Assembly: GCF_012844455.2 (NCBI RefSeq)
Contig: NZ_JABBCQ020000006.1
Location: 177,158 to 241,157 of the forward strand
DNA length: 64,000 bases
Origin: Comamonas suwonensis
Lineage (GTDB): Bacteria; Pseudomonadota; Gammaproteobacteria; Burkholderiales; Burkholderiaceae_C
Direction: 5' to 3'
Positions 21,894 through 31,082 of this stretch are shown here, piece by piece. The position numbers and the translations under genes were made by a program. The notes beneath the pieces were generated by a model. It did not search any database, was not told where the DNA came from, and was given only the letters and a program-made list of their open reading frames with translations. Position 1 is the stretch's first letter, and the number at the start of each line of letters is the position of its first letter.

Positions 21894-22406
21894 ATGGCAA
21901 GCAAACATTGGATCGCAGGCGTTGTGGCCGCCGCCGTCATTGGCGTCGGCGCTTTGGTGTATTCGAACGCAGGGCAGACCACGGCCCCCCAATCCACATT
22001 CGTACTGCTGGATGGCAGCCAAAAGACGACCAACGACCTCAAGGGCAAGGTGACACTGGTGAACTTCTGGGCGACCAGCTGCACGACCTGTGTGGCCGAG
22101 ATGCCCCAGATCATCAGTACCTACCAAAAGTACCAGGGCAAGGGCTTTGACACACTGGCCGTGGCCATGAGCTACGACCCGCCCAGCTATGTCGTGAACT
22201 TTGTCGAATCCCGCAAACTGCCCTTCCAAGTAGCACTGGACAACACCGGTAGCGTGGCCAAGGCCTGGGGCGATGTGAAGCTCACCCCCAGCACCTTCAT
22301 CGTCAACAAGCGCGGCGAGATTGTGAAGAGCTACATCGGTGCACCCGACTTTGTGGAACTCCACAAGCTCATCGAAAAGCTACTGGCCGAACCCGCCAGC
22401 GTCTGA
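21894..22406 (+). CDS. TlpA-like thiol:disulphide redox protein
   Basis: 170 residues. A single N-terminal hydrophobic anchor (about 5-24) exports the thioredoxin fold to the periplasm. The redox motif is C63-T-T-C66 in NFWATSCTTCVAEMP, and the cis-Pro loop is KLTPSTFIV. The start at 21894 (MASKHW) is preferred over in-frame codons upstream. Such proteins reduce disulphides, for example in cytochrome c maturation; a cytochrome c' gene lies next door on the other strand. Confidence 0.9.
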   Translation: MASKHWIAGVVAAAVIGVGALVYSNAGQTTAPQSTFVLLDGSQKTTNDLKGKVTLVNFWATSCTTCVAEMPQIISTYQKYQGKGFDTLAVAMSYDPPSYVVNFVESRKLPFQVALDNTGSVAKAWGDVKLTPSTFIVNKRGEIVKSYIGAPDFVELHKLIEKLLAEPASV

Positions 22407-22422
22407 GCCTCGATCTCCAAAA

Positions 22423-22504
22423 AACATAGCTGCTTGCGCTCGTACCTGCTTGATCTCAGACTGAAATTGCTCTGAAATCCCATCTATACAAGCGCAAGAA
22501 GCTC
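22423..22504. repeat. REP-like palindromic repeat, copy D with expanded loop
   Basis: The outer arms CATAGCTGCTTGCGCT and CAAGCGCAAGAAGCT match the family, but the usual 6-20 base centre is replaced by about 50 bases. Confidence 0.5.
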
Positions 22505-22505
22505 A

Positions 22506-22535
22506 CAAAAAAAACCGGCAATGCCGGTTTTTTTG
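22506..22535. terminator. Bidirectional terminator between TlpA-like and cytochrome c' genes
   Basis: A-run, AACCGGCA-t-GCCGGTT, T-run; serves both converging genes. Confidence 0.85.
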
Positions 22536-22560
22536 TGGTCGCCCAATCCAGGGGCAGAGA

Positions 22561-23007
22561 TTACTTGTTGCGGAAGCTGTCGTGACAGCTCTTGCAGCTG
22601 TTCGCGGCAGGACCAAAGGCGGTCTTGAGGTTATCCAGATTGCCCGTCTTCGCTGCGGCGTTGAGCTTGACGACCTCTGCCTCCATCTTGCCGCTCAGGT
22701 CATGGAACTTGGCCTGCTCCTTCCACACTTCAGGCTTGGCCTTGCCGCCTTCGGTGCCCGCGCCAAAGCCAGCCCATGGCAGCTTGGACATAAAGGCGAC
22801 GACTTCCGCACTTTCCTGCGCACTCTTGGCATCAAAAGGAATCTTGCCATTGGCCATGGCGCCCAGGCGGCTGAAATGCGTACCCAGCACGCTCAATGCG
22901 CTCTGCCGGTACTTGATGGCGTCTTCGGATTTGGCAAATTGCGCAGAAGCAGGCAAGGCCGTAGTGGCAACCACAGCGGCCAGAGCCAGGGAGGAGAAAG
23001 CTTTCAT
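22561..23007 (-). CDS. Cytochrome c' (class II c-type cytochrome)
   Basis: 148 residues. The start at 23007 gives a clean signal peptide (MKAFSSLALAAVVATTALPASAQ) and ribosome site AAAGGA; the frame is open for 70 more codons upstream without a signal. A four-helix bundle with the C-terminal haem motif CKSCH (138-142) and the N-terminal Arg34 usual near the haem. Cytochromes c' are periplasmic haem proteins that bind NO or act in electron transfer. Divergent from the b-type cytochrome gene, which probably forms its membrane redox partner. Confidence 0.92.
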   Translation of the reverse strand: MKAFSSLALAAVVATTALPASAQFAKSEDAIKYRQSALSVLGTHFSRLGAMANGKIPFDAKSAQESAEVVAFMSKLPWAGFGAGTEGGKAKPEVWKEQAKFHDLSGKMEAEVVKLNAAAKTGNLDNLKTAFGPAANSCKSCHDSFRNK

Positions 23008-23153
23008 CGGGTTATCCTTTCTTGGTTCAACAACAGGCCGCAAGCGGCTGCCTGCGCAGTATGGCAGAGGCTGATGAAAGCACGCACGGTGCCTCGAACG
23101 GGGTTTCCCACCCATCAGGGCACAATGCCTGTGCCTATCAGCACTGAATAAAT

Positions 23154-23858
23154 ATGACACAGCCCGCCACACCTGCCTCTGCCCTACCCCATAAAGTACG
23201 CATCTGGGATCTGCCAACCCGACTGTTTCATTGGCTACTGGCTGCGTGCATCGTGGCCCTGGTCATCACCGCCAAGATGGGCGGGAATGCCATGAACTGG
23301 CATTTGATATTGGGTCAGGTCGTTCTGGCTTTGCTGGTCTTTCGCATTCTCTGGGGCATGGTGGGCGGCTACTGGTCGCGCTTTGGCAGCTTTATTCCGT
23401 CGCCTGCGGCGCTGGGGCGCTATGTGCGCGGCGCATCGACAACGCAAGACCGTGCGGGTCACAACCCGCTGGGTGCACTTTCAGTCATCGCAATGCTCAT
23501 TATTTTGATAGCGCAGATCGCAAGCGGACTCTTGAGTGATGACGAAATTGCCTTCAGCGGGCCGCTGACGCGCTTTGTCTCTGGCGATCTCATTTCTCAG
23601 GCCACCAACTACCACGCTCACTGGGGGCAGTATCTGATTTATGGCCTGGTCGCCCTGCACCTGCTGGCCGTCATTGGCTACAGCCTCAAAGGCGACAAAC
23701 TAGTACCCGCCATGGTGACAGGAGACAAGCTGCTGGATGGACCTGTACCTTCTGCCCGCGACACCATGGGTACCCGGGTCCTGGCGGCGGTGTTGGCGGT
23801 TGTGGCCAGCGGCATTTCATGGTGGGTCCATCAGCTGGGTCAAGGCGCTGCTTTCTGA
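23154..23858 (+). CDS. Cytochrome b561-type dihaem membrane protein
   Basis: 234 residues. N-terminal KVRIWDLPTRLFHWLLA with the first haem-ligand His and four main membrane helices, plus a further one near the C-terminus. Later His residues are in AHWGQYLIYGLVALHLLAVIGY. It belongs to the prokaryotic cytochrome b561 / Ni-hydrogenase cytochrome b group. Divergently placed against cytochrome c' with 146 bases between starts, an arrangement suggesting a quinol-to-cytochrome pathway. The start codon ATG at 23154 directly precedes an Ala/Pro-rich leader. Confidence 0.9.
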   Translation: MTQPATPASALPHKVRIWDLPTRLFHWLLAACIVALVITAKMGGNAMNWHLILGQVVLALLVFRILWGMVGGYWSRFGSFIPSPAALGRYVRGASTTQDRAGHNPLGALSVIAMLIILIAQIASGLLSDDEIAFSGPLTRFVSGDLISQATNYHAHWGQYLIYGLVALHLLAVIGYSLKGDKLVPAMVTGDKLLDGPVPSARDTMGTRVLAAVLAVVASGISWWVHQLGQGAAF

Positions 23859-23940
23859 GTTCTGACGTCAACCATCCCGCTTTAACCATGCCGCGCGCTT
23901 GCCGCTACACTGAATCCTCTTTCATCATCGCCTAGTTGCC

Positions 23941-24429
23941 GTGGACAAGCCTGCCGTGGACTTGCTGACCCCCACTCCGGAAGATATGCACGCTGTGCGC
24001 CAGATCTTCCAGGAATATGCGGACAGCCTGAACATCGACCTGAAATTTCAAGGATTCGAAACCGAACTCGCCCACCTTCCTGGCGAGTATTCTGAACCAC
24101 GGGGGCAGATTCTGCTCGCGCGTGTAGATGGAAGCATTGCAGGCTGCTGCGCCCTGCGCCCTCTGGACGATTGCGACTACCCCAACGCTGCCGAAATGAA
24201 GCGCCTGTATGTGCGCAAAGCCTTTCGCGGCGTGGGCCTAGGTCGCCAGCTGGTTGAAGCCATGCTTGATACAGCCCGTCAAGCGGGTTACGACCATGTG
24301 CTGCTGGACACCCTCGACGACATGGAGGCTGCCCGCAAGCTCTATGAAGAGCTAGGCTTTGAGTCCATCGAGCCCTACTATCACAACCCCTTGCAGGGGG
24401 CACACTATCTCAAGGCTGCTTTGCTTTAA
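23941..24429 (+). CDS. GNAT family N-acetyltransferase
   Basis: 162 residues from a GTG start. The acetyl-CoA pyrophosphate loop is RGVGLGRQLV (96-105), and YDHVLLDTLDDMEAARKLYEELGF is the usual C-terminal half of the fold. The substrate (small molecule or protein amine) cannot be inferred. Monocistronic by spacing. An ATG at 23986 is possible but would remove part of the first helix. Confidence 0.88.
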   Translation: MDKPAVDLLTPTPEDMHAVRQIFQEYADSLNIDLKFQGFETELAHLPGEYSEPRGQILLARVDGSIAGCCALRPLDDCDYPNAAEMKRLYVRKAFRGVGLGRQLVEAMLDTARQAGYDHVLLDTLDDMEAARKLYEELGFESIEPYYHNPLQGAHYLKAALL

Positions 24430-24454
24430 GCCTCTGCGTAAGATCTCTTGAAAC

Positions 24455-24486
24455 AAAAAAGGCATCCGAATCTGCATTCGGATGCC
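24455..24486 (-). terminator. Intrinsic terminator of the glycosyltransferase-like gene
   Basis: Perfect stem GGCATCCGAAT / ATTCGGATGCC with a run of six T when read on the minus strand. Confidence 0.8.
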
Positions 24487-24519
24487 TTGCATTAATTCAG
24501 CGCTTGCTGAGGCCTGTGC

Positions 24520-25389
24520 TTACGCGGCAGGTCCAACCTCGTTAGGCTGCAGATACTGCGAGCCATATAGCTCCATCCTCGCGCCGGCCGTGCCATTGAC
24601 GGCATAGGACAGGGCATGGCTCAGGCTGTCTGCAAAGTTGCCCTTGTACAGCTTAGCGCCTTGGTGCGAAAGATTGGAGTTGGCGTCAACATAGATATGT
24701 TCACCCATGCCGCTCCAGAGACGGCAAAAGCCGTAGTCCTCCGAGAGATAGCGACGCGTGACCGGGTCCACCATCACGTCAAAGAAGCGGTAGTGCAGGC
24801 CCTTGTCCTCCACGCCCACACTGTCTGCCGTGTACTGCAGTTCGGGGTAGTGCTTCATCATTCGCTCAAACACATTGCGTTTGATGACCATGAAACCTGT
24901 AGGTGCCTCATCCAGCTTCAAAAAGCCGTCAGGCAGCACCTCCACTTTGATACAGCCATCCTCATTCGCACTGGTGTTGACCGTGTAATGCGCATGTCGC
25001 ACCAGAATTTCTTCGGCACTCAACCCTTCAGTCGCTTCACCCATTTCAGCCGGCCAACGATCACGCTTGAGCGGATACACACCAGCGGCTACGTCGTAGT
25101 CGCTGAGTAACAACCTGAGCGCAGCCTGCGCAGAAAAACCGATATCAGAGTCAATCCAGAACAGATGTGTCCAGTTTGGATTGGCCAAAAAATCGGCCAC
25201 GCAATTGTTTCGAGCTCGAGTGATCAAACTCTCACCACGATGCAGATACACATCCAGCGGCATTCCGCACTCTCGCGCGGCGTTGGACAAATTCAGCAGG
25301 GAAATCACATAGTTGTGGAAATACTTACCGTCGTGACTGGGAGTCATCACGATGGGATGCATGTCCTTGAGGGCTGAGATATCCAACAT
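24520..25389 (-). CDS. GT-A-fold glycosyltransferase-like protein
   Basis: 289 residues, soluble. It resembles nucleotide-sugar transferases with a GT-A fold. An N-terminal strand (HPIVMTPSHDGKYF), ESLITRARNNCVADFL and HLFWIDSDIGF with the DxD-like metal site D80-S-D82 are visible. Later come PTGFMVIKRNVFERMMKHYP and a C-terminal acceptor region rich in aromatics. It stands alone, without cell-surface polysaccharide genes around it. Donor and acceptor are unknown; a family of such stand-alone proteins exists in proteobacteria and some phages (from memory). Confidence 0.75.
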   Translation of the reverse strand: MLDISALKDMHPIVMTPSHDGKYFHNYVISLLNLSNAARECGMPLDVYLHRGESLITRARNNCVADFLANPNWTHLFWIDSDIGFSAQAALRLLLSDYDVAAGVYPLKRDRWPAEMGEATEGLSAEEILVRHAHYTVNTSANEDGCIKVEVLPDGFLKLDEAPTGFMVIKRNVFERMMKHYPELQYTADSVGVEDKGLHYRFFDVMVDPVTRRYLSEDYGFCRLWSGMGEHIYVDANSNLSHQGAKLYKGNFADSLSHALSYAVNGTAGARMELYGSQYLQPNEVGPAA

Positions 25390-25398
25390 GGGCGTTTA

Positions 25399-25905
25399 TC
25401 AGGCCTTGGCTTGGGCCAGCATCGTGTCAGCACCGCTGACTTCGAACTTGCCAGGACCTTCCACATTCAGCGTAGCCACCTTGCCATCTTTGACCAGCAT
25501 GGAGAAACGGTTTGCACGCAAACCCAGGCCCTTGCCGTTGAGGTCCAGAGTCAGGCCTGTCGCCTTGGCAAAGGCTGCATCGCCATCCGCAATCATACGC
25601 ACCTTGCCACCGGCCTTCTGATCACGGCCCCAGGCCCCCATCACAAAAGCGTCATTCACAGCCAGGCACCAGATTTCATCAACCCCTGCCGCCTTGAACT
25701 CTTCTGCTTGGGCAATATAGCCTGGCAGGTGCTTCTCGGAGCAGGTGGGCGTAAAAGCGCCAGGCACAGCAAACAGCGCAATAGTCTTGCCAGCCAGAGC
25801 TTCAGGCAGCTTGACGGGGTTAGGACCAAGGCTGCAGCCATTTCCTTCCACTTCCACGTATTCCATCAAGGTCACTGCGGGCAGGGTATCACCAACTTTA
25901 ATCAT
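25399..25905 (-). CDS. Peroxiredoxin, Prx5 type
   Basis: 168 residues. Peroxidatic Cys55 lies in PGAFTPTCSEKHLPGY, the signature of the Prx5/hybrid class. CLAVNDAFVMGAWG and LGLRANRFSMLV are further family marks. It reduces hydroperoxides with glutathione or thioredoxin as donor. The start at 25905 is preferred; a longer frame adds an implausible leader running into the upstream terminator. Only 9 bases separate its stop from the glycosyltransferase-like start, so the two may be co-transcribed. Confidence 0.94.
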   Translation of the reverse strand: MIKVGDTLPAVTLMEYVEVEGNGCSLGPNPVKLPEALAGKTIALFAVPGAFTPTCSEKHLPGYIAQAEEFKAAGVDEIWCLAVNDAFVMGAWGRDQKAGGKVRMIADGDAAFAKATGLTLDLNGKGLGLRANRFSMLVKDGKVATLNVEGPGKFEVSGADTMLAQAKA

Positions 25906-25956
25906 GACTATCTCCTTAGTTGCAAAGCATGGGCCGCTTATTGCGGCAGCCCAAAT

Positions 25957-25990
25957 AAAAAAACGACCCACAGCATTGTGGGTCGTTTTT
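25957..25990. terminator. Strong terminator ending the S10 operon
   Basis: AAAAACGACCCACA-gcat-TGTGGGTCGTTTTT, a near-perfect 14-bp stem with A and T runs, 33 bases after the rpsQ stop. Confidence 0.9.
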
Positions 25991-26022
25991 AGGGGCGTTG
26001 CAGCCGGGAAAGCCAGTTAGGC

Positions 26023-26292
26023 TTACACCAGAGCAGCCTTTTGCACCAAGCGGGTAGCAACCCAGTTCTTGGTCTTGGAGAGAGGACGGCTCTCGGTGAT
26101 TTCAACCACGTCACCCAGCTTGTACTCACCTTGCTCGTCATGAGCGTGGTACTTGCTCGACTTGATCATGATCTTGTCGTACAGGGGGTGCTTAACGCGG
26201 CGTTCAACCAGAACGGTCACAGTCTTAGTGCGCTTGTCGCTAACGACCTTGCCAATCAAGGTGCGCTTGAGGGATGTTTTAGCTTCCGTCAT
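26023..26292 (-). CDS. rpsQ: 30S ribosomal protein S17
   Basis: 89 residues. The OB-fold protein has the signature [14 protein letters not shown] and the opening [28 protein letters not shown]. It is the last gene of the S10 operon here. rplN (L14) and the spc operon do not follow as they do in E. coli. Confidence 0.97.
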   Translation of the reverse strand: MTEAKTSLKRTLIGKVVSDKRTKTVTVLVERRVKHPLYDKIMIKSSKYHAHDEQGEYKLGDVVEITESRPLSKTKNWVATRLVQKAALV

Positions 26293-26301
26293 GTCGGCTC
26301 C

Positions 26302-26499
26302 TTACTTGGCGGCTTGCTTTTCAGCAAGAATGGTCTTGGCACGAGCGATATCGCGGCGAGTAGCCTTGATAGTCGCTGTATTGCCCAGTTGTTGCGTGGC
26401 TTTTTGCATGCGCAGACCGAAATGAGCCTTTTGCAAGGACTTCACTTCAGCTTCCAGACCGGCCACGTCTTTTTGGCGGAGTTCAGCAGATTTAGTCAT
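26302..26499 (-). CDS. rpmC: 50S ribosomal protein L29
   Basis: 65 residues, two-helix protein. The [26 protein letters not shown] segment contains the L29 signature. The start at 26499 ([11 protein letters not shown]) follows a GGAG ribosome site; a longer open frame upstream is not homologous. Confidence 0.96.
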   Translation of the reverse strand: MTKSAELRQKDVAGLEAEVKSLQKAHFGLRMQKATQQLGNTATIKATRRDIARAKTILAEKQAAK

Positions 26500-26509
26500 G
26501 TTGATCTCC

Positions 26510-26926
26510 TTAAGCACCAATGTGACGAGACACGAAGGTCGTGCGCAGAGGCAGCTTTGCAGCAGCCAGGCGGAACGCTTCACGGGCCAGCTCTTCAGGC
26601 ACGCCTACGATTTCGTAGATCACCTTACCGGGCTGGATTTCAGCCACGTAGTACTCGGGGTTGCCCTTACCGTTACCCATACGCACTTCGGCGGGCTTGG
26701 TAGAGATTGGCTTGTCCGGGAACACGCGGATCCAGATACGACCACCACGCTTCACGTGACGGGAAATCGCACGACGTGCGGCTTCGATCTGGCGGGCCGT
26801 CAGACGGCCACGGTCAGTAGACTTCAGGCCGAAGTCACCGAAAGCAACGGAGTTACCACGCGTTGCAATACCGGTGTTGCGACCCTTTTGCTCCTTGCGA
26901 TATTTGCGGCGAGCAGGTTGCAGCAT
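26510..26926 (-). CDS. rplP: 50S ribosomal protein L16
   Basis: 138 residues starting [17 protein letters not shown]. Both L16 signatures are visible ([25 protein letters not shown] and [20 protein letters not shown]). It lines the A-site region of the peptidyl transferase centre. Confidence 0.98.
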   Translation of the reverse strand: MLQPARRKYRKEQKGRNTGIATRGNSVAFGDFGLKSTDRGRLTARQIEAARRAISRHVKRGGRIWIRVFPDKPISTKPAEVRMGNGKGNPEYYVAEIQPGKVIYEIVGVPEELAREAFRLAAAKLPLRTTFVSRHIGA

Positions 26927-26928
26927 CT

Positions 26929-27801
26929 TTATTCTCCTTTACCGTCCGCTGCAGCTGCAGCGGGCGCGTCAGTCTTGCGAACGCGCTTAACGGAATCAGC
27001 ACCAGCGCCTGCAGGCTTGTCGCTACCGTCAGCGGGAGCGGCATTGGTGCCAGCGGGGCGGCGGCCACCACGGCCTGCGCCATCACGGCTATCACGACGA
27101 CCATCGCGGCGAGGGCCACGTGGACGACGCTCGTCGTCAGGACGAGGAGTCTCAACGGCGGGCAGATCGTTACGGCCCAAGGTATCACCCTTGTAGACCC
27201 AGACCTTCACACCGATGATGCCGTATGTCGTCTTGGCTTCGGAGAAGCCATAGTCGATGTCGGCGCGCAGTGTGTGCAGAGGCACGCGGCCTTCACGGTA
27301 CCACTCGGTACGAGCAATTTCGATACCGTTCAGACGACCGGAAGACATGATCTTGATGCCTTGAGCACCCAGACGCATGGCGTTCTGCATAGCACGCTTC
27401 ATGGCGCGGCGGAACATGATGCGCTTTTCCAGCTGCTGGCAGATGGAATCAGCGATCAACTTGGCATCGATTTCAGGCTTGCGCACTTCTTCGATGTTCA
27501 CAGCGACTGGCACGCCCAGACGAGCAGTGAGTTCCTTCTTCAAGGCCTCAATGTCTTCGCCCTTCTTACCGATCACAACACCAGGACGAGCCGAGAAGAT
27601 CGTGATGCGGGCGCTCTTTGCAGGACGCTCAATCACAACGCGTGCAACAGCAGCGTTCTTCAGCTTGGCCTTCAGGTACTCACGCACCTTGATGTCTTCA
27701 GCCAGCATGCCGGCGAAGTCACGGTTGCTAGCGTACCAACGGCTAGCCCAGTTACGGCTTACAGCAAGGCGGAAGCCGGTAGGATGGATTTTCTGTCCCA
27801 T
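26929..27801 (-). CDS. rpsC: 30S ribosomal protein S3 with long C-terminal tail
   Basis: 290 residues against about 233 in E. coli. The KH domain ([18 protein letters not shown]) and C-domain are normal. From about residue 218 there is a low-complexity Arg/Asp/Gly- then Ala/Asp-rich tail, ending with Lys and Ala. Such tails occur in related betaproteobacteria. S3 helps mRNA entry into the 30S subunit. Separated from rplP by 2 bases. Confidence 0.97.
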   Translation of the reverse strand: MGQKIHPTGFRLAVSRNWASRWYASNRDFAGMLAEDIKVREYLKAKLKNAAVARVVIERPAKSARITIFSARPGVVIGKKGEDIEALKKELTARLGVPVAVNIEEVRKPEIDAKLIADSICQQLEKRIMFRRAMKRAMQNAMRLGAQGIKIMSSGRLNGIEIARTEWYREGRVPLHTLRADIDYGFSEAKTTYGIIGVKVWVYKGDTLGRNDLPAVETPRPDDERRPRGPRRDGRRDSRDGAGRGGRRPAGTNAAPADGSDKPAGAGADSVKRVRKTDAPAAAAADGKGE

Positions 27802-27817
27802 ATTCTTCCTTAAGGCC

Positions 27818-28150
27818 TCAGTTACCGACTGTCACATAAATGTGACATGTAGGCTTGCTGATGCGGTTGCCACGGCCCTTGGCGCGAGCAGTGAAACGCT
27901 TGAGCGTGGTGCCTTGCTCGACGTAGATGGTCGTAACCTTCAGATCGTCGATATCAGCGCCGTCATTGTGCTCAGCATTGGCGATAGCGGATTCCAGAAC
28001 CTTCTTCAGGATCACAGCAGCTTTTTTCTGTGTGAACTGGAGAATGTTCAAGGCTTGATCCACCTTCTTGCCACGGATCAGATCCGCGACCAAGCGACCC
28101 TTGTCAACAGACAGGCGGACGCCACGGAGAACAGCACGTGTTTCAGACAT
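27818..28150 (-). CDS. rplV: 50S ribosomal protein L22
   Basis: 110 residues. [27 protein letters not shown] opening and the hairpin tip [16 protein letters not shown], which lines the exit tunnel, are present. Operon position between rpsS and rpsC. Confidence 0.97.
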   Translation of the reverse strand: MSETRAVLRGVRLSVDKGRLVADLIRGKKVDQALNILQFTQKKAAVILKKVLESAIANAEHNDGADIDDLKVTTIYVEQGTTLKRFTARAKGRGNRISKPTCHIYVTVGN

Positions 28151-28160
28151 GTTCTATTCC

Positions 28161-28436
28161 TTACTTCTTGGCTTTCTTGTCCGCTGGGTGTCCCTTGAAG
28201 GTACGAGTCAGCGCGAATTCACCCAGCTTGTGGCCGACCATCTGGTCTGTCACATAGACTGGCACGTGTTGCTTGCCGTTGTGCACAGCAATGGTCAGAC
28301 CGATGAAATCGGGCAGAACCATCGAGCGACGCGACCAAGTCTTCACTGGCTTCTTATCCTTGGTGGCAACGGCTTTTTCAACCTTAGCCAGCAAGTGATG
28401 GTCAACAAATGGGCCCTTTTTGAGAGAACGTGTCAT
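28161..28436 (-). CDS. rpsS: 30S ribosomal protein S19
   Basis: 91 residues: [16 protein letters not shown] start and the signature [32 protein letters not shown]. Located 10 bases after rplB. Confidence 0.98.
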   Translation of the reverse strand: MTRSLKKGPFVDHHLLAKVEKAVATKDKKPVKTWSRRSMVLPDFIGLTIAVHNGKQHVPVYVTDQMVGHKLGEFALTRTFKGHPADKKAKK

Positions 28437-28446
28437 TTGCTACCCC

Positions 28447-29271
28447 TTACTTTTTACGACGCGACACAATCATTGTCTGTGTGCGCTTGTTGTTACGGGT
28501 ACGGTAGCCCTTCGTCAAGTTGCCCCATGGGTCAACTGCATGACGACCTTCACCGGTCTTGCCTTCACCGCCACCGTGTGGGTGATCCACAGGGTTCATC
28601 ACCACACCGCGAACGGTAGGACGAATACCCATCCAGCGCTTCACACCGGCCTTGCCCAGACGGCGCAGGCTGTGTTCTTCGTTGGCGACTTCACCGATAG
28701 TGGCGCGGCACTCAATGTGCACCTTGCGGACTTCACCCGAACGCATACGCACTTGAGCGTAGATGCCTTCGCGAGCCAGCAGGGTGGCAGAGGTACCAGC
28801 CGAGCGAGCGATCTGAGCACCAGCACCGATCTTCAGTTCGATGCAGTGGATAGTCGAACCCACGGGGATGTTACGGATTGGCAGTGTGTTACCAACGCGG
28901 ATAGGCGCGTCGGAGCCGCTGACAATCGTAGCGCCCACTTCCAGGTTACGAGGAGCAATGATGTAACGACGCTCGCCGTCGGCATAGCACACCAGAGCGA
29001 TGTGGGCCGTACGGTTTGGATCGTATTCAATACGCTCGACCTTGGCGGGGATACCGTCCTTGGTACGCGTAAAGTCAACCACGCGGTAGTGGTGCTTGTG
29101 ACCACCGCCCTTGTGGCGAACAGTAATGTGACCGTTGTTGTTACGACCAGCTTTCTGGAACTGAGGTTCCAGCAGGGGGGCAAAGCCCTCGCCCTTGTGC
29201 AGGTGGTCGCGAGAGATCTTGACCGCGCCACGTTGGCCGGGGGTCGTAGGTTTGAGCTTAATAACAGCCAT
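28447..29271 (-). CDS. rplB: 50S ribosomal protein L2
   Basis: 274 residues. [16 protein letters not shown] N-terminus ([17 protein letters not shown]) and the C-terminal signature [18 protein letters not shown], including the conserved His needed for peptidyl transfer. Confidence 0.98.
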   Translation of the reverse strand: MAVIKLKPTTPGQRGAVKISRDHLHKGEGFAPLLEPQFQKAGRNNNGHITVRHKGGGHKHHYRVVDFTRTKDGIPAKVERIEYDPNRTAHIALVCYADGERRYIIAPRNLEVGATIVSGSDAPIRVGNTLPIRNIPVGSTIHCIELKIGAGAQIARSAGTSATLLAREGIYAQVRMRSGEVRKVHIECRATIGEVANEEHSLRRLGKAGVKRWMGIRPTVRGVVMNPVDHPHGGGEGKTGEGRHAVDPWGNLTKGYRTRNNKRTQTMIVSRRKK

Positions 29272-29273
29272 GA

Positions 29274-29588
29274 TTACGCAGCCTCCCCAGACAGGTTCAG
29301 CTCTTGACCGGGCTTGAGCATCACGTAAGCCTTGCGAACATTGTCGCGACGGCCAACGGTCTTGCCAAAGCGCTTGGTCTTGCCCTTGGTGTTCACCACG
29401 GAGACGCCAGCCACTTCAACCTTGAACATCAATTCCACAGCGGCCTTGATTTCAAACTTGGTAGCGCTCTGCAGCACCTTGAACGTCACAGCATTGGACT
29501 TTTCAGCAACCATGGTGGCCTTTTCGGACACGATGGGAGCGACCAGCACTTGCATCAGACGACCTTCGTCAAACTTGGTAGTGCTCAT
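29274..29588 (-). CDS. rplW: 50S ribosomal protein L23
   Basis: 104 residues. [19 protein letters not shown] and the [27 protein letters not shown] block are typical. It is the docking site near the exit tunnel for trigger factor and SRP. Overlaps rplD by 4 bases. Confidence 0.97.
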   Translation of the reverse strand: MSTTKFDEGRLMQVLVAPIVSEKATMVAEKSNAVTFKVLQSATKFEIKAAVELMFKVEVAGVSVVNTKGKTKRFGKTVGRRDNVRKAYVMLKPGQELNLSGEAA

Positions 29589-30208
29589 GCGAACATCTCC
29601 TTGAGTTTGTCGATCGCACCCTTGGTGATGAGCACTTTCTTGTAGTGCACCAGCGACACGGGGTCAGCATAGCGCGGCTCAACCACGAACACGTTCTTCA
29701 GATTGCGGGATGCCAGGTACAGGTTTTCGTCGATTTCTTCGGCGATCACCATTACCGACGTAGACAGGTTCATAGCCTTGAACTTGTCAGCCAGCACCTT
29801 GGTCTTGGGGGTATCCAGCGTCAGGGAATCCACAACTGCCAGACGACCTTCGCGGGCCAACTGAGACAGGATGGAAGCCATACCAGCGCGGTACATCTTC
29901 TTGTTGATCTTCTGCGCGAAGTTTTCTTCAGGCAGATTAGGGAAGATGCGGCCGCCGCCACGCCACAGAGGCGAGGAGGACATACCAGCACGTGCACGAC
30001 CAGTACCCTTTTGCTTAAAAGGCTTGGCAGTGGTGTGACGCACTTGCTCACGGTCCTTCTGAGCGCGAGTGCCTTGACGTGCGTTAGCACGGTAGGCAGT
30101 CACCAGCTGGTGGACCAGATCTTCGTTGAATTCACGACCGAACACAGTCTCGGGAGCATCGAACTTCGATGCAGCCTGGCCTTGTTCATTCAGGAGTTCG
30201 AGCTGCAT
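29585..30208 (-). CDS. rplD: 50S ribosomal protein L4
   Basis: 207 residues. The [21 protein letters not shown] loop reaches the exit tunnel. In E. coli L4 also represses the S10 operon through its leader RNA. The start shares one base with the rplC stop (TAATG). Overlaps rplW by 4 bases. Confidence 0.97.
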   Translation of the reverse strand: MQLELLNEQGQAASKFDAPETVFGREFNEDLVHQLVTAYRANARQGTRAQKDREQVRHTTAKPFKQKGTGRARAGMSSSPLWRGGGRIFPNLPEENFAQKINKKMYRAGMASILSQLAREGRLAVVDSLTLDTPKTKVLADKFKAMNLSTSVMVIAEEIDENLYLASRNLKNVFVVEPRYADPVSLVHYKKVLITKGAIDKLKEMFA

Positions 30209-30882
30209 TAGTTCGCTCCTTTGGAAGCTTTAGCCTTGATCGCTGGACGCACGGAGACAAAGCCACCCTTAGCGCCGGGAATTGCACCCTTGATCAACAG
30301 CAGTTGGCGTGCTTCGTCAATACGAACCACGTCGAGATTTTGAGTAGTGATGGTTTCGTCACCCATGTGACCGGTCATCTTCTTGCCGGGGAACACACGA
30401 CCTGGGTCTTGTGCCATACCGATAGAACCGGGAACATTGTGCGAACGGCTGTTACCGTGCGATGCGCGCTGCGACGAGAAGTTGTGGCGCTTGATCGTAC
30501 CGGCGTAACCCTTACCGATGGAAGTGCCTTGCACGTCCACCTTCTGGCCAACGCTGAACAGTTCGGCCACAGGCAGAACGGCACCAGCGGCGTACTTGCC
30601 AGCGGTTTCATCAGTTACACGGAATTCGCGGGTCACTTCACCGGCTTCAACGCCCGCCTTAGCGAGGTGGCCAGCAGCTGGCTTGGTCACGCGAGAGGCC
30701 TTGCGTGTACCGAACGTGACCTGCAGGGCCACGTAGCCATCGTTCTCTTGGGTTTTGACCTGGGTAACGCGGTTGTTAGAAACGTCCACCACTGTGACAG
30801 GCACGGAGTCCCCATCATCAGTAAACAGACGCATCATGCCCACCTTGCGACCCAGCAACCCCAGGGAGTTGCTCAGACTCAT
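30208..30882 (-). CDS. rplC: 50S ribosomal protein L3
   Basis: 224 residues from [16 protein letters not shown]; the frame stays open 25 codons upstream but those residues are not L3-like. The signature [21 protein letters not shown] is present, with the Gln that is methylated in many bacteria nearby. It is preceded by an unusually large (200-base) gap after rpsJ. Confidence 0.97.
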   Translation of the reverse strand: MSLSNSLGLLGRKVGMMRLFTDDGDSVPVTVVDVSNNRVTQVKTQENDGYVALQVTFGTRKASRVTKPAAGHLAKAGVEAGEVTREFRVTDETAGKYAAGAVLPVAELFSVGQKVDVQGTSIGKGYAGTIKRHNFSSQRASHGNSRSHNVPGSIGMAQDPGRVFPGKKMTGHMGDETITTQNLDVVRIDEARQLLLIKGAIPGAKGGFVSVRPAIKAKASKGAN

Positions 30883-31082
30883 TTGTTTGCTCCAAAACTT
30901 TTGCCGCTGAAACTGCAATTGGCTCAGCGTTGTACCGTTGCCCATAAGGCTTAGCACACAAAAGAAGGTTAATAAAACTTCGCATCAAAGGCGAAGCCCC
31001 AAATTTTAACGCGAACTGCTTTTTCAAGCAAGTTCGCGTTAAACAAAGACCTTAAAAGCCTCTTTCGAGGCTTTCAAAACTC
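30883..31082 (-). promoter_or_regulatory. rpsJ-rplC intercistronic region with three hairpins
   Basis: In transcription order: AAAGCCTC-gaaa-GAGGCTTTT right after the rpsJ stop (31055-31074), then AACGCGAACT-tgcttgaaaaagc-AGTTCGCGTT followed by AAAATTT (31007-31042), then CTTCGC-ctttgat-GCGAAG (30977-30996). The first two could end or attenuate transcription. About 85 unstructured bases then precede rplC. It may be a leader controlling the rest of the operon. Confidence 0.5.
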
